This document shows, in pieces, positions 1 through 12,800 of a stretch of DNA of 57,746 nucleotides. The notes beneath the pieces were generated by a model. That model ran no database searches. It was not told the DNA's origin and saw only the letters and a program-made list of their open reading frames with translations. Positions within the stretch are counted from its first letter, which is position 1. Each line of letters starts with the position of its first letter. This stretch comes from Cruorifilaria tuberocauda (taxonomy: Eukaryota > Nematoda > Chromadorea > Rhabditida > Onchocercidae), in assembly GCA_013365365.1 (NCBI GenBank), contig JABVXU010000355.1, positions 1 to 57,746 on the forward strand. The letters run 5' to 3'. The translations under genes were made by a program, and so were the position numbers.

Positions 1-150
1 ACAATAATAAATTCACTAATAAATCGGATAAAAAAGAAAGAACTAAGAATGACAAATGGAAGTGAAATAATAAGTAGGATCAAAATGGGAGTAACTGGAG
101 AAGCCTGGTGCCAGTACAAGTAACAATCGGGAGTAATCAGGAATCAGTAC

Positions 151-1342
151 TTGCGTGCAAATGAAAGGACACTGAAGAAGTTCATGGCAAATCCAGTTTG
201 CATGTATGAAATCACCTTGACCTTCTGGCCATGGTTTCAGGAGCACTCTGCTGTTATCCAAACATATTACATCTGCAACAGTATTCGTGATTTTGGTCAA
301 TCAAAAACTGAAATATACGAAAAGGTATGATTATTACTGTAATAACAATAATAATATCAATATTACTGCTGATAATATTATTATTGTTATTGTTAATTGT
401 TATCATAATTATTGCCATTACTACATAGTGATATGATAAAGCATTAGCATAATCAATCAATAATCTATAATAATACAATGATTCAGTAATGAAAGTAATA
501 TAATAATATAATTATTCAGTAATGTAAGTAATATGATAATACAATGATTCAGTAATGTAAGCAATATGATAATACAACGATTCAGTAATGAAAGTAATAT
601 AATAATATTATTCAGTAATGTAAGTAATACAATAATATAATTATTCAGTAATGTAAGTAATATGATAATATAATGATTCAGTAATGAAAGTAATTCAGTA
701 ATGTGATAATAATTCACTTATCAACTAAGTGATACGGTAATGTGTTAATTAGCAATGTAACAATTTAATTAATGACATTGTAATTATATATGTGACAATT
801 GAGCAACTTAGTAATGTGATAACATAGTGATAACAGAAGTGACACTTACAGTATCACTATAAAATTAATATAAGTATATTGATAAGGAAGCATATTATCA
901 ATTACAATCTTTCTGAATAATTGATTATCATCATAATCGTTGGATATATTTTCAATAATTTTTATTACTTCTCGATTTCAAGAATTTAATTTAAATTTAG
1001 AATTAAATTTAAATTAAATTCTATGCCTACGTTTTTATTCGTAGAAGTTAAATGTACATTAAATAAAGTATTATGAATGAAGGCGTAAACGAAGATAGAG
1101 TACCTTGATAACGGCATTTGGTACGATTCGATTTTTGAGCATTAAAAGTTAGATTGTTTGGATGTGGTCCACGTGCGTTTAATTTAGAAAAATTATTCCG
1201 TAATCCTTCAAGACCCAATGCATTCGTTTGTTCCGCAAATGCTCGCATTACCGAAACAGCCATTGATATTCTTGGTGCTTCCGGTACGGGAAGTTTATTG
1301 TCCTCTATTTCCTGATCAGTACGCTTTTGAGCGGTTTGCTTC
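151..1342 (-). CDS. Protein-tyrosine phosphatase, N-terminal part of catalytic domain (partial, runs off left edge)
   Basis: Two exons are visible on the minus strand: about 1342-1104 and 272-151. The first begins after a TTCAG acceptor and ends with an extra G before GTACTC. The second starts after TGTTGCAG, and G+AT restores an Asp codon, so the phases fit. The joined frame carries GLRNNFSKL, then NRTKCRYQ and DVICLDNSRV, then DFIHANWI and FICTQ. These match the start of class I PTP catalytic domains (the NRY..DV.CLD.SRV, D(F/Y)I(H/N)AN and ATQGP landmarks). The second exon ends exactly after TQ at a GTACTG donor, so the rest of the domain, including the Cys-Arg signature loop, lies left of base 1. 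The initiator exon was not found; the Met at 1263 is a possible but unlikely start. The 831-bp intron holds a 33-bp tandem repeat and a perfect hairpin. PTP identity is fairly sure; receptor versus cytosolic class cannot be told. Confidence 0.72.
480..712. repeat. 33-bp tandem repeat, about 6-7 copies
   Basis: Units begin (g/t)attcagtaatgAAAGTAAT and recur every 33 bp with a few substitutions; one copy is 3 bp short. Because 33 is divisible by three, the array makes spurious open frames rich in Leu, Ile and Asn. It lies in the PTP intron and is not coding. Confidence 0.85.
981..1022. repeat. Perfect 18-bp inverted repeat (hairpin) in PTP intron
   Basis: The arms 981-998 and 1005-1022 are exact reverse complements separated by the six bases agaatt. 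The arms are pure A/T apart from one G/C pair, so chance or slippage could produce them. They lie within the intron just 3' of the 1104 exon border. Confidence 0.8.
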
Positions 1343-3881
1343 CTGAATTCCTTGAATTATTTTTATTCACTTACAGAAAGTCTATCTTTTACTTTTTATA
1401 GTATCACTTTTACCTAAGTTAATACCTTCTTTATTTATTTTAGATTAAGCTTCTCTGTATTTTAACCATGAAAAGAGAACGCACTGTATTATTATTATTC
1501 ATTACAAATTAATAATTTTTTTTTTGATCATTGAAATTAATTTAATTTATCAAATATTGAAATTATACAATTATCGAAATAATTTCAAAAGTAAATTAAT
1601 GATACAGTAAATAAAAACGAGGAATGAATTAACTTAAAGGTAAATGAATAAGTAAATATTAATGAATCATATAATATAGCACCTTTTCTTTATCATTTTA
1701 ATCACAGTAATAACTTAACCAACCATACGATACAAACTACAATAATAAACTGATTAATTTTTTTATTGATATGTTGTTTTATACACTTTCAATGATTAAT
1801 AGTAATATTCAAAAGTTTTGCATTTTACTGATAGTAATAATATTCATGAGTTATGATTTTTTTTCATTTTGATGAAATGATAATTTGATTGATTAATGCT
1901 TAATATTCCTCCAAGAGGAATCACTATGTATTTGGTTTATTTGTTATAATAAATTTGATTTCTTATCATTTCTTATCATTCTTATCACCAATATTCCATG
2001 AGGAATCACTAAGTATTTGGTTTATTTGTTATAATAAATTTGATTTCTTATCATTTCTTATCATTCTTATCACTAATATCCAATGAGGAATCACTAAGTA
2101 TTTGATTAAATTTTACGATGATTTTGCGTTTTATTGTAACATAAAGTATTTCAATTTAAAAATAAAATTTTATTTTATGAATTTTAAGAACCAAATTGAA
2201 ATCTACGGATGAATACAGTTTAGCACCAGTTAAATGATCCTAAACAGTACATCTTTCGAAGGCAAATATTCAATTACCCGAACTTTTTCAATTTTCCCTC
2301 ATGTAATTTAATTCTTGATTCCTCAATCACAATCACAACCAACAATTTTTCATTAAATTAAAAAAATAGGAAGCACTGCATGAGCAGATTATGCATGACT
2401 AATCTTTTTATTATATTAATTAAAATTTACAAATTTGTTAAAATTCAATTATTATTTGTTTCAGAAAATGATTGGAAAAAAAGAATCCAGGAAGAATGTG
2501 AATAATTTAAAAGGTTTTTTAAAATGATGGTTTTAAATGGTTTTTAATTTTAAATTTTTAATTCATTGCTGATAAAATGAATTCCTGTTTATTTTCTGAA
2601 ACTTTTGGAAAATATTTGAATTTATGAAATGAATTAAATCGAATAAAAAAAATGATAAGAGTAAATTCCTTCGGCGAATTTCTTCTGTTTGCTTTCCTTC
2701 AATATTATTCAACTTCGATCATTCATTTTCAAGTTATTATTTGCAGAAGAAAAATAAAGAATCAAAGATTGCACTTGCACCCTGATAACTTATTATATCA
2801 TGATGGTACTCACATTTTATGAGTATCGGATTTATCAAATGTTACGATTCTCGAAGAATGGACTATTTATAATTATACTATAACTTGTGCATAATTGTCA
2901 TTTCACCATCATTCAAATAACGGTAATGTTGAAGAAAGATGGTGCCAGTTAGAAGCCTTAAATTCATCTAAATAAGATAAAGACAAAATGTCAATGTCCA
3001 AATTAATTGGTTCAAACGAAAGCCATCTCTGAATAAACCGTTGCGGATCGAAGAATACGTCAAAAAATCGATAAATGACGAAAAATAAGTTTGAGTTAGA
3101 ATATCATATGGATCAGACAATATATAAAATTGATTTTGCACGAGGATTTCACAAGGATCATGCATAACAAAAGATTCCAATTATTTTTTGCAATTGTAAC
3201 AAATGCAAATTTTTTTTCTGTGATGCAAACATAATTGAAATATGCAAATACATCTTTCAAAAAACTTGCTCTCTCTTGCTTCGAATTGTTTTTATTAAAT
3301 TATGATTAGAAAAATGATAGATAAGTTAGCATTTATTGAGAAATACAAGCAATAAAATTTTTTTCTGCAAATAACGAATTCAGACAGATGAAATTCATCA
3401 TATAAAAGCTAACAATATTTAGTAATTATTAAGCAAAAGATTTGCGGCTTTCGTTTACAAGGCTTCTTTTAGAATAATGATAATAATGAATTATGAATTA
3501 ATAAGAACTTGTGCAAAATGTCGAAGAATGGAACATTGGAAAAGAATGGAGATAAAGCAATAACTGATGTTATATACACTTAAATCACCGAATAAAAAAT
3601 AGGCAAACCTATAAAACAGAAAAAACGCCTCATGATATAGCACAAAAAGTGAAAAAAAAATGTATCGGAATGATTAATATAATAGTAATACACTACGATT
3701 AATGTTTTTACTGAGTGAATTTTAAGGATAAATTGATTATACTATTTGAAAAAATAGTTATATGGAATTTTAAACAGAGAAAGGAAAAAAGTCTGTAAAA
3801 TTCGATAAGCAATAATTAATTAGGCGAAAACACAACAAACACTATAACGAGGAAATGATTTATCAAAAATGTCATTTTAAA
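1343..3881. other. Intergenic DNA between PTP and formin
   Basis: This is very AT-rich sequence with no exon I can support. It holds the 85-bp repeat at 1902-2106. Open frames such as 2968-3180 (minus) have no recognisable protein features or splice context. The promoter and first exon of the PTP gene should lie here but could not be picked out. Confidence 0.6.
1902..2106. repeat. 85-bp tandem repeat, about 2.4 copies
   Basis: The element gaggaatcact recurs at 1915, 2000 and 2085, an exact period of 85 bp. The first two units are nearly identical, including an internal duplicated ttcttatcat. The third copy decays after about 20 bp. Confidence 0.85.
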
Positions 3882-6800
3882 TTAGGAAAATTCGTGATTT
3901 TCAGATGTTCGACTTGTTTTCGGTCCAACAGGTGGCGGATGCGAACTTTTCTTATTATTCAATGCAAGCGATGAGCTATAACGTTTTGTACTTTGTGCGC
4001 CATCAAATGTTACATAAGCTCCTTCCTTTAAACCTGAAACATAAATTTCGATTAATCAGCCCCTGACATAGTAGTAGAACTGATTTTTTGAGAAGAAAGA
4101 TTACCCCTAAGAGAGAGAATTAAGTGACTACCAGAGAATATGCATTTAATGGTAAAAAATTGTTAAGATTGAGCATTTTTTAATCTAATAACGAAGTTAC
4201 CATTCATGATTCTCTCAAAGTCACCATCATCAATTTGACTGGAATCCACTTTTGGTTTTCTTGTCTTCATACTAACTTCACAATTAGGGTTAGTCATCAC
4301 GATCCTCTGCACCAATTCGTTAATTACATTTTCGGTCAGATCATCCTTTGTTACCCGTTTTCTAACACCGATCCGCTGCCGTCTCATTTGTTCTTCTTGC
4401 GTACGCTAAAGTGATTAAATTAACTAATGAAATTATTAAAACTTTAAAAACTATCCAATCGGCATCTAACAGAATTAATTATGAGGAATAAAAAGCATTA
4501 TACTTTATTCGTTTAACTTATTTATAGCTAAATATATCCTATTCTAACCTGTGATGCAATGTGGCGAGCTTCATTTTCAGCAACTGCTTGCTGGAATCGT
4601 TTAGCAAATGTTAACAATCGTGAAAAAAATACATGAGGTTGTTGATTCCGTGATGATTCACCATAAAATTCTACGCATGCAGTGAAAGCCTCCTCAAATT
4701 AAAAGATAAGAATCGAACTCAAGTTTACGCGATCATAAAAAAATCTTAGCTTCCCTTATTTGTCATGCATTTCACTTCCATCTTCCATTTATATAATCCT
4801 AATTTAAGTTAAGTGATTGTCTTTCCCAGTTAAAACTGATATGATACAAACTGAAAAAGAAGAACTGATTAGAAATAGTAGAAGAGCAAAAGATGCAAAG
4901 AAATTCAAACAAATTTTGAACTTACGGAAGCTGTTTTGCATTGTCCTTGTAGAACTGAAATTCGCTTTTCGCATTTGTCCAAAAAATCGAGCAATGATGG
5001 CGGACAATCTGCTCCTTTCAACTCTCGTTCCTTCTTAGCCGCAGCAAAGTTTGCTTCTAATTCTCGCATATCAGCCAAAACTGCTTCCCACATTACTAAA
5101 TACAAATGTAGTAACAGCGATCATCGTTTTTTTTCACTGAATTAAAAAAATTACTAGAAAAAAAGTTACTTACTGCTGCTGGCTTTGTCAGCAAATTTCA
5201 ATTGATCTGCAAAATCTAACAATCCTGGGAAACTTTGTGAAACCGTTTCTGCGATAATATGAAGTAATGAAAGTGATCGTTCTACTGAACTCTTCAAGCC
5301 AGAGAGCTGAAAATAAAATGTTCCTCCAATAAAAAAAATTAAATGTCAGACTTTTTTCATCCTATTTTTTGGGAAGCTACATCAACTGTAAATCAGAAAG
5401 CTGTTTTCTTCGAAACAAAAAAAAAATTATAATTTTTAATGGAAATTTCGTTAATTTAAAACAGAAGAACATATTTTCTCAAATCGAAACGAACCGTATC
5501 TAAACTAGATAATTTGAAACCGTAGACACCCCCTTTTCGCCCGCTGTTCATATAATTCCCATATGCTAGCAGTACTTCCAAAAGTCGATGAAATTTTGTT
5601 GCTTCACGAACACATTTCGAAGCTGCTGTTAAATTGACAAATTGCTGCAAAAATAAATGTCATGAAATAATACAGCTTCCGGAAACATCATAAAACTTTA
5701 GAATAATAATAAACTAATATTCATCTGATTTAAAATCAGCTAGAATTTAGAAATTTCGAAATAAGCAAGTAGTCGTATTTGAAAGCAATAATTTTACCGG
5801 CTCTAGCAGATCAGCACTTTCATCGAAAGTTGCCATGAAGGACATGATTTTTATTTTGTGTTCAAACCGTTCAATTTTGACAAGCTCAGCAAGGAATTGA
5901 TCTTCCTCCGAAAGATCAGAAAAATTTTTATGTTCTAATTCATATTCCTTGAATTTCACTATTTCCCTGAAAATTAAGAAATTTTAAAAATATTTCATTC
6001 ATTCATTATCATAAGCCTATAAGCCATAAGCCAACAATTTTGGAGACTTCAATTCTTTGTTTTTCCATTATCTTGAATACACAGAAAATCGCTATCTTCA
6101 CTGAAAAAAAAATTTTTACTCATGCGTCGGTGCAATCTTCATCAAAATGTCAACACTTTCCGGAATAAGAACTTCCAAATCCATTCGATGCACGGCAGAC
6201 ATAATCTCTGATGCCCTCATTGCCAATTTCCGACATGTGATTGCTAAAATAAAAACAACGTCATCAACAATGTCATCAACAATACTATGGATGTTTTCGT
6301 AGGATTTGGATTACTTTTTAGGTCACAGATTTAATATAATCAAAGAATACTAACCAAGAAATTTAAATTCTATTTCAACTCATCTTTTGCGTCAGTAAAA
6401 TCATAACTCATACATTCCGAAAACAATCTTCTACTTTACTACATCTTTCCCTTACTTTCATTCTCAAAGATAAAATAATTAAATACGCCCAGAATATATA
6501 ATTAATTATATAAAACATTTATTTACTGTTTCATAATGGTGATCATAAACATAAGAAGGATCTCTCGTCAATATATTTGTGATCATCATTGTGATCGCAT
6601 CAAGATAAAAGTTAACTAAAACCAACCGATATTCTGTAAGCGTTTTGTGTCCAAAATGGAATTTTTCTTGGTTGTACTAACATTAGTAGTGCCATTTGGA
6701 GAATGTTGCCCTGGAGGACATGACTCGCTGGTATCAGGGCGTTTGGCAACTCCAATTTTGAATAAATCTTCCAAAGCAGTAAAATCGATTTTCTAAAGCA

Positions 6801-9800
6801 AAAATTTATTGGATAGAATTTGAAGAAATAAAAGTGTTAGAAATGATCAAAAACAACCAATTTTTAATATAATTTCAATAAACCAAAATGGTATAAAATA
6901 GTAATATCAAATAATGAATGTTTTATAATAGTGAAATGGATATTTTAATTTGAACGTCAAATTTAACATAATAGATAAAGGAATAATGTAACAAAGAAAA
7001 TAACTTACATCCATTATCTTCTCATCATCAAGATTGTTAAAAACTGTATCCTTCACTTGGTTTGGTTTCAGTGGACACCAATTTAATAATGGCAGCTTGT
7101 TCCTGAAAACAATTTTTCCTTCTTCAAAAATTTTCGTTGTTCCCTCTCCTACAGTTAGATATGTCCATAACAATTATCAATATTTATAACTACAATTTAT
7201 TAAAAAATTTAAATCTCCGATAACAAGTACAAATTTAGCAAAAAACGAAAAACAAATCTCGATTTTTCGTTCCGGAGAAAATTTCAGAGTTTAGAGCATG
7301 ACCTTAAAATGATAAGGGCTTTACCTGGTATTATAGATTTTTTTGATAGTCATAACGTCGCTTGCAGGAGGAGAAATTTTTGGAGACATCTGTGAAGATC
7401 TGATCGAATTTAATTGCGGTGGAGGTGGTGGTGGTGGAGGTAATTTTCCGACTGCATTGCTTACCATAGGTGGTGGTGGTGGTGGTGGGATATGATTTGA
7501 TGGTGCCAATTTTGCAGGTTCTTTACCCTGATGAGATGCTGGAGGTGGTGGTGGTGGAGGACTTGGAGAACTTATTTTTGATACAGGTTCTTTTTTAGCC
7601 TCAATTAAACCAGCTGCAAACTTAATATATTAAGAATTCTAGAGGTTTACTAAGTCAAAAAAATTTGATGCATAGGGTTTTATCGAAGAGAATGATTATA
7701 TGTGGGAATACATATATGTATATAAAAGAAATAAACAGCACCGATATATCCAGCAACTTTTTGACTTCAACTTCTCTGAATGGCATACCTTTCATGTTTG
7801 CTTGCATTCTTTCAAGTTCCTGTATTCTAGATTCCAATTTCGCTTGTTGTTCTCGACTTGCTTTATCTTTCTCACTTAATGTCCGTCTCATTGTGCTTAA
7901 CGTGGAATCATGCTCCTTCAAGAGTTTTTCTTTCTCTGCATTCAATTCCTTTAAACGACGGTCGAGCTGCGCTAAACGAGCTATGTAGTCAGCTTCCACT
8001 ACTTGCAGTTTTTCCTTGGTCTAAAACAGATGCTTAAAGAATCCGGAAAGCTGCAAATATCAAGAACTTCCATTTACAGAATGAAAAAATAAATTAGAAA
8101 AATCATAACGCACAATTAACTTCTCGTCAAAACAAAAAATCAATTTAAGCAAATTAAAAAATGCTATTGCAAACGATAATAAAAGAAGAAAAATCCAATA
8201 GTAGATGAAGTTAACAAAAATAACCTTCGATAACTCATCACCAAGACGACTATTCTCTGTTTCTAACTCGACCTTTTTATCAGTCTCATCCAATAGAAAA
8301 TGTACATCAATCTTGTTATCCAAATATGCATTTACATGTGTTTGTAACTGTTCACATTCTGTATTCCGTAGGATCTGCAACACACAAATTTTAATTTATC
8401 TCAGATATTGTGAAGGTTTATTCTATTCAACCTACTCTATATTTTTTTAAATTTATATTCATAAACGTAAATCGTAAAATATGGATTTCGATGTGAAATA
8501 TCGGAAGAATACACCATACTAATAATAGACAATTATTCCACATTCTTGTTAAATTTTAGTTTGTTCTTTACTGCATTTAAAATAAAATCAAATGTGATTT
8601 CAAACGATTTGCATATGCTTTAGCACATAGGGAATCAGGAAATTTAAGATTTCTGCTGGTGCTCTAAGATAAAAAATACCTCCAAGTAATCATCAAGACC
8701 CAGAAGAGTAAGCTCATATTGCAAGTAACTGCGATAGTTCATACTTTCCGTAGAATGTACCACAATATTGAAAAACTGCATACATGATGTCATAAAATCA
8801 ACATTGAATTCCGGTGGTTTTACAAAGTATGAAAACAACACTTGAAATCGATAGGTTTCTTTGTATTCCTAGAGATAGCTCCATAGATGTATATTCCAAT
8901 ATTATGAAGCATATATATTATGTCGATTTTAACTGATTTAATATATTTAAATAATAAATCTATCTTAATAGATGATCTCATCGTTTGCTACTAATGAATT
9001 GCTGTATGTATGAGGAAGAATGCTCTGATGTCAAAAACTTTACATAAAACACCACACACTTCAAATCATTTACCTGCCACCCATACAGCCGATCAATCTT
9101 TCTCCAATACAAAAGTGGTTGCCCTACGAGATGAAACAAATATTAGGAATAGTTGTCCCAACAGAAAGTAAAAGAAAATTAAATGAAGTTTTAAAAGCAG
9201 AAGTGTATCTTACTGATCGAAAACGATTAAATGCACTGATTATTAAATCATGTCCACCATTAACAAGACATATTGCTGCAAGTAATTCTAACGCCAAAGC
9301 TTTAGTCCTGAAATAAAAGAATCTATGCGCTGACCATAAATAATAATAAGGAAAAATTGTATGTAATTCAAATTCAAGAAATTGACACCAATTAGATTGT
9401 TCAATTCGAATAATAAAGACTAACTTCATTATTTAAAGAAGTATTATCAAAACAGTAGTAATTTTGAAAAAAAAGCGTGTACAAAGATTATGAAAAACAA
9501 ACCGTAAACTCTGATGCAGAATACTTCGAGCTATACAATAAATTGCTTGTGGATTGTTGAACACCATATTAAACCCGTACTGTAAAAATAATCTAATCGA
9601 ATAAAAATTAATTTTGCTTCCTAATATGTTAAGAGTTGAGGATATAAGAAAGTTTAATAACTTTAACAAACAAAATTACGTAACGTGAAGAATAAAATAA
9701 CTTATCTATCACAACTACCAATTTAACTTATTATACTTTCCATCACTCATTTATCATGCCTGTCATCATCATACTCCACCTATCACACTTTCTATTTATT

Positions 9801-12800
9801 TTTCAATAAGAAATTCATAAACTGCTTAACATATTCTTATAATGAATATTCACCTTGTTATTCATGATTGCCCGTAAACAGCTCACACAAACGTGTATAT
9901 CATCATCACGATCACCATGATTCTTTGAATTTTTTTTTGCAACGCTTGTTGTTCGCCGAAACAAACCACCCGAAATTTTTTCATCCGAAGAATGATCATT
10001 GTCGTTCGGATTCAAAACTGCTACACCATGACTTTGAACTGCATGTGAATAGGGAAATGCACTTGATGAAGCACCATCCTGGTTTGAATCGTTGCAAGCA
10101 CTACAAATATATCATTTAAAACCATTTCTTCCTTTACCAACCGTAAAATAACGCTATGTGAAACACCGCCTTATAACTTGAGGTTTACTTTTCATTTAAT
10201 TTTTAACGACGGTAAGTAGAATTTACCTTGCCCAGCTTCCATCTTCTTGAAGTTGTGTTAAATAGTCCACCAACATATCTAAGCCATTATTCTGGTCGTT
10301 CAGAAACATTCGCACCCAACTTTAAGAGAGAAAATTTATTGTTCAAGGACTTAATTTCTGGCTTTACATTAAAAACTTTTTGAAGTAATATGACTAGTAT
10401 AAACATATTAGTATTTAATAAATAGGATATCAAAAATATGTCACTTATGCAACAAGAAAATATGCCTACTCGATACTGTTGGTTCGCAATGAGATCTCGA
10501 TATGCTTCAATACTTTCGTTGAGGTTTCGTCCCCCAATAATTTTTTCCTCTGCAAAGTGCTTCAATTAATTTTCAACATATTTATAAATAAAATTCAAGG
10601 AAAGCTTAGTTATACCAGCTCTCCTTGGAAAAACAAAGACAAAAAGCAAAAAAATCCATTTTTAAATATCGATTAGGAGGAATGCTATTCTCCTTCAAAA
10701 TTATTTCCACTCCAGTATTCATTCTTCTAATGCTTTTGTAAAAAGCTTTTTCTTCTTATCTACATTTAATGGAGCATATGATAATTAAAGCTTAGTATTT
10801 TTTACAGAACCATAAATTTTCATCACCATCAATCGCCTAATTTGCAAATTAAGAACTATTGGTTATTACAAGATGAAAAGATAAACCTAATGAGAACACA
10901 ATAATGAAAGACTTTAGAAGAAAGAAAACTTCACTTTCTTGGAAATTCTACGATCCAAATAAACTGCCAGCTTTTCCAGATAAACAGAGGGATCAGCTAC
11001 GGCATACATTTTTCTCTGAAATTCGTAAAAAGAAAGTTCTGCAAATATAAAAACCAATAACGACAATTATTTATAGGAAAATGCCATAAACGCTAAATAA
11101 AGCAAGCAACACTAATTTACAAGAACATTATATAGCAAGAAATAGAGCACTTATATAAGCTATACTTTATTTTCAACTCATGGATCTATGATTTTAGTAC
11201 CTTCGCTTTTTCATCCAATAATATTGAAAACAAACCTGATCACAAACTAATTCCCACTTTTTATTTAAATCGTAGCTTCTCAAAATTCGCATCTTATCTG
11301 GTGGAAGATCCATTTTATTCTAAAGAAAAAAATGCATTATAAAAATTTTTTTGAAAACCAAAAATTTAATGCATCTTGAAGAAATGCAAAATATTCCAGT
11401 TAGTAAATCTATAGAAAATAGCAAAAAAGAAATAAATGTATGATTAGCAACTTCTTTTTGCAGATAAACAAAATACAGTATCAAAATTTCAATAATACTC
11501 AAAGATCTAGAATAACTACATTACCTAAATTCTTTATAATATATTTACTAATGGATAATTTTGAATATATAAAGAAACTAACGATTACTTTAACTATTTC
11601 GATTACTCATTCTTCCTTAATTGTTGTTTTTATTTATAGCATTACAAAAAATTTAAAAAAAAAAGAAAAAAATACCAAAACTTCTTCGAAAGCATGCAAA
11701 AGTTCTTTTTCAGGTGGCAATCGAGATGCTGAGTCATCTTTTGAGATATCCTTCTGCGAACCGTCAATTCGTACCGCCATGGCTGCTCTATTACTGGCAC
11801 GATAACAGGTTGGAGAGGATGAAAAACGTCGAGCAACCTTTTTGCTTATTCGAAATCCGCAACCTGCTAGAAAAGAAAAATACAATTGAAAATCGATAAA
11901 ATTATACAAATTAATGGAAAAACGAGACGAAAAAGAAAACTTTGAAAAAGAAAGAACTTTGTGACAAATTATAGCGAAGGGAATATTATGAGAATGTAAA
12001 AGGATACATAAAGAAAGTTTAAGACAAAACAAAAAATAATTCCTCTTAAAATCAAAAAATTCGATTTCGAAAAAAAATCAGGAACAAAATCGCTACATAT
12101 CAATCATATTTGTTCAAAATCTTTTCCCTTTCTTCTTAACTATAAGTTGTAAGCTTCATAAAGATGATAACTTAATTAATAAGCTATTATTTAAGCGATC
12201 GGACTGAATAGAGTTTCACGAATAATAAAAACACTAACAGCAGCACCACATTACTCCTCGGAAATAAAAAATTAACTTAGAATTGGCGACCGTCCAAATT
12301 AGCAAGAGTGAAACTGCGACAAATAACTTAATCGTTGCAACAAGAAAATTATAAATGAAAATGAAATTTAATTATAGTTTAACAACGAAAACAGCTGCAA
12401 ACATCATAATTATTAATTTCTCATGGCAATCTTGCCAATGATTCATGTTACTACAAATAAACATAAACTTGGAAGTGAATGAATGTAAGCTTAAATTTTG
12501 AAACATTCATTCTTATTTAAGTTAACTTAACTTATCGTCGAAAAGTTTCATCGTTTGTTCATCGAAAAAAAAAAAGCATTAGAATAAATCAAGAGCGACA
12601 AAAACGAACATTATAAGAATAATCTAAGTTGCTCTTTGGTTTTATATGAAGTTATAAGATCATGATTATAACTTTGACAATAACGCTAATAAAAATAATA
12701 GTGATAATTAACAATAGTACCTAATTAATAGTCAGCAATTTATAATATTATAATATAGTTAATACAGCGATGAAGGGTAATAATTCCAAATTAATAAATG

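Noticed and set aside
43..300. Single open frame read straight through 298-43 as a protein start
   Set aside because: It begins with TTG right after an in-frame TGA and runs past a GTACTG donor. Only 272-151 is exon, joined to 1342-1104 by matching phase.
480..822. 33-bp and 38-bp repeat arrays as CRISPR
   Set aside because: Repeats are contiguous with no unique spacers, in an intron-bearing eukaryotic genome with no cas genes.
9119..9316. Plus-strand 65-residue frame
   Set aside because: It is the shadow of the formin exon encoding [20 protein letters not shown] on the minus strand.
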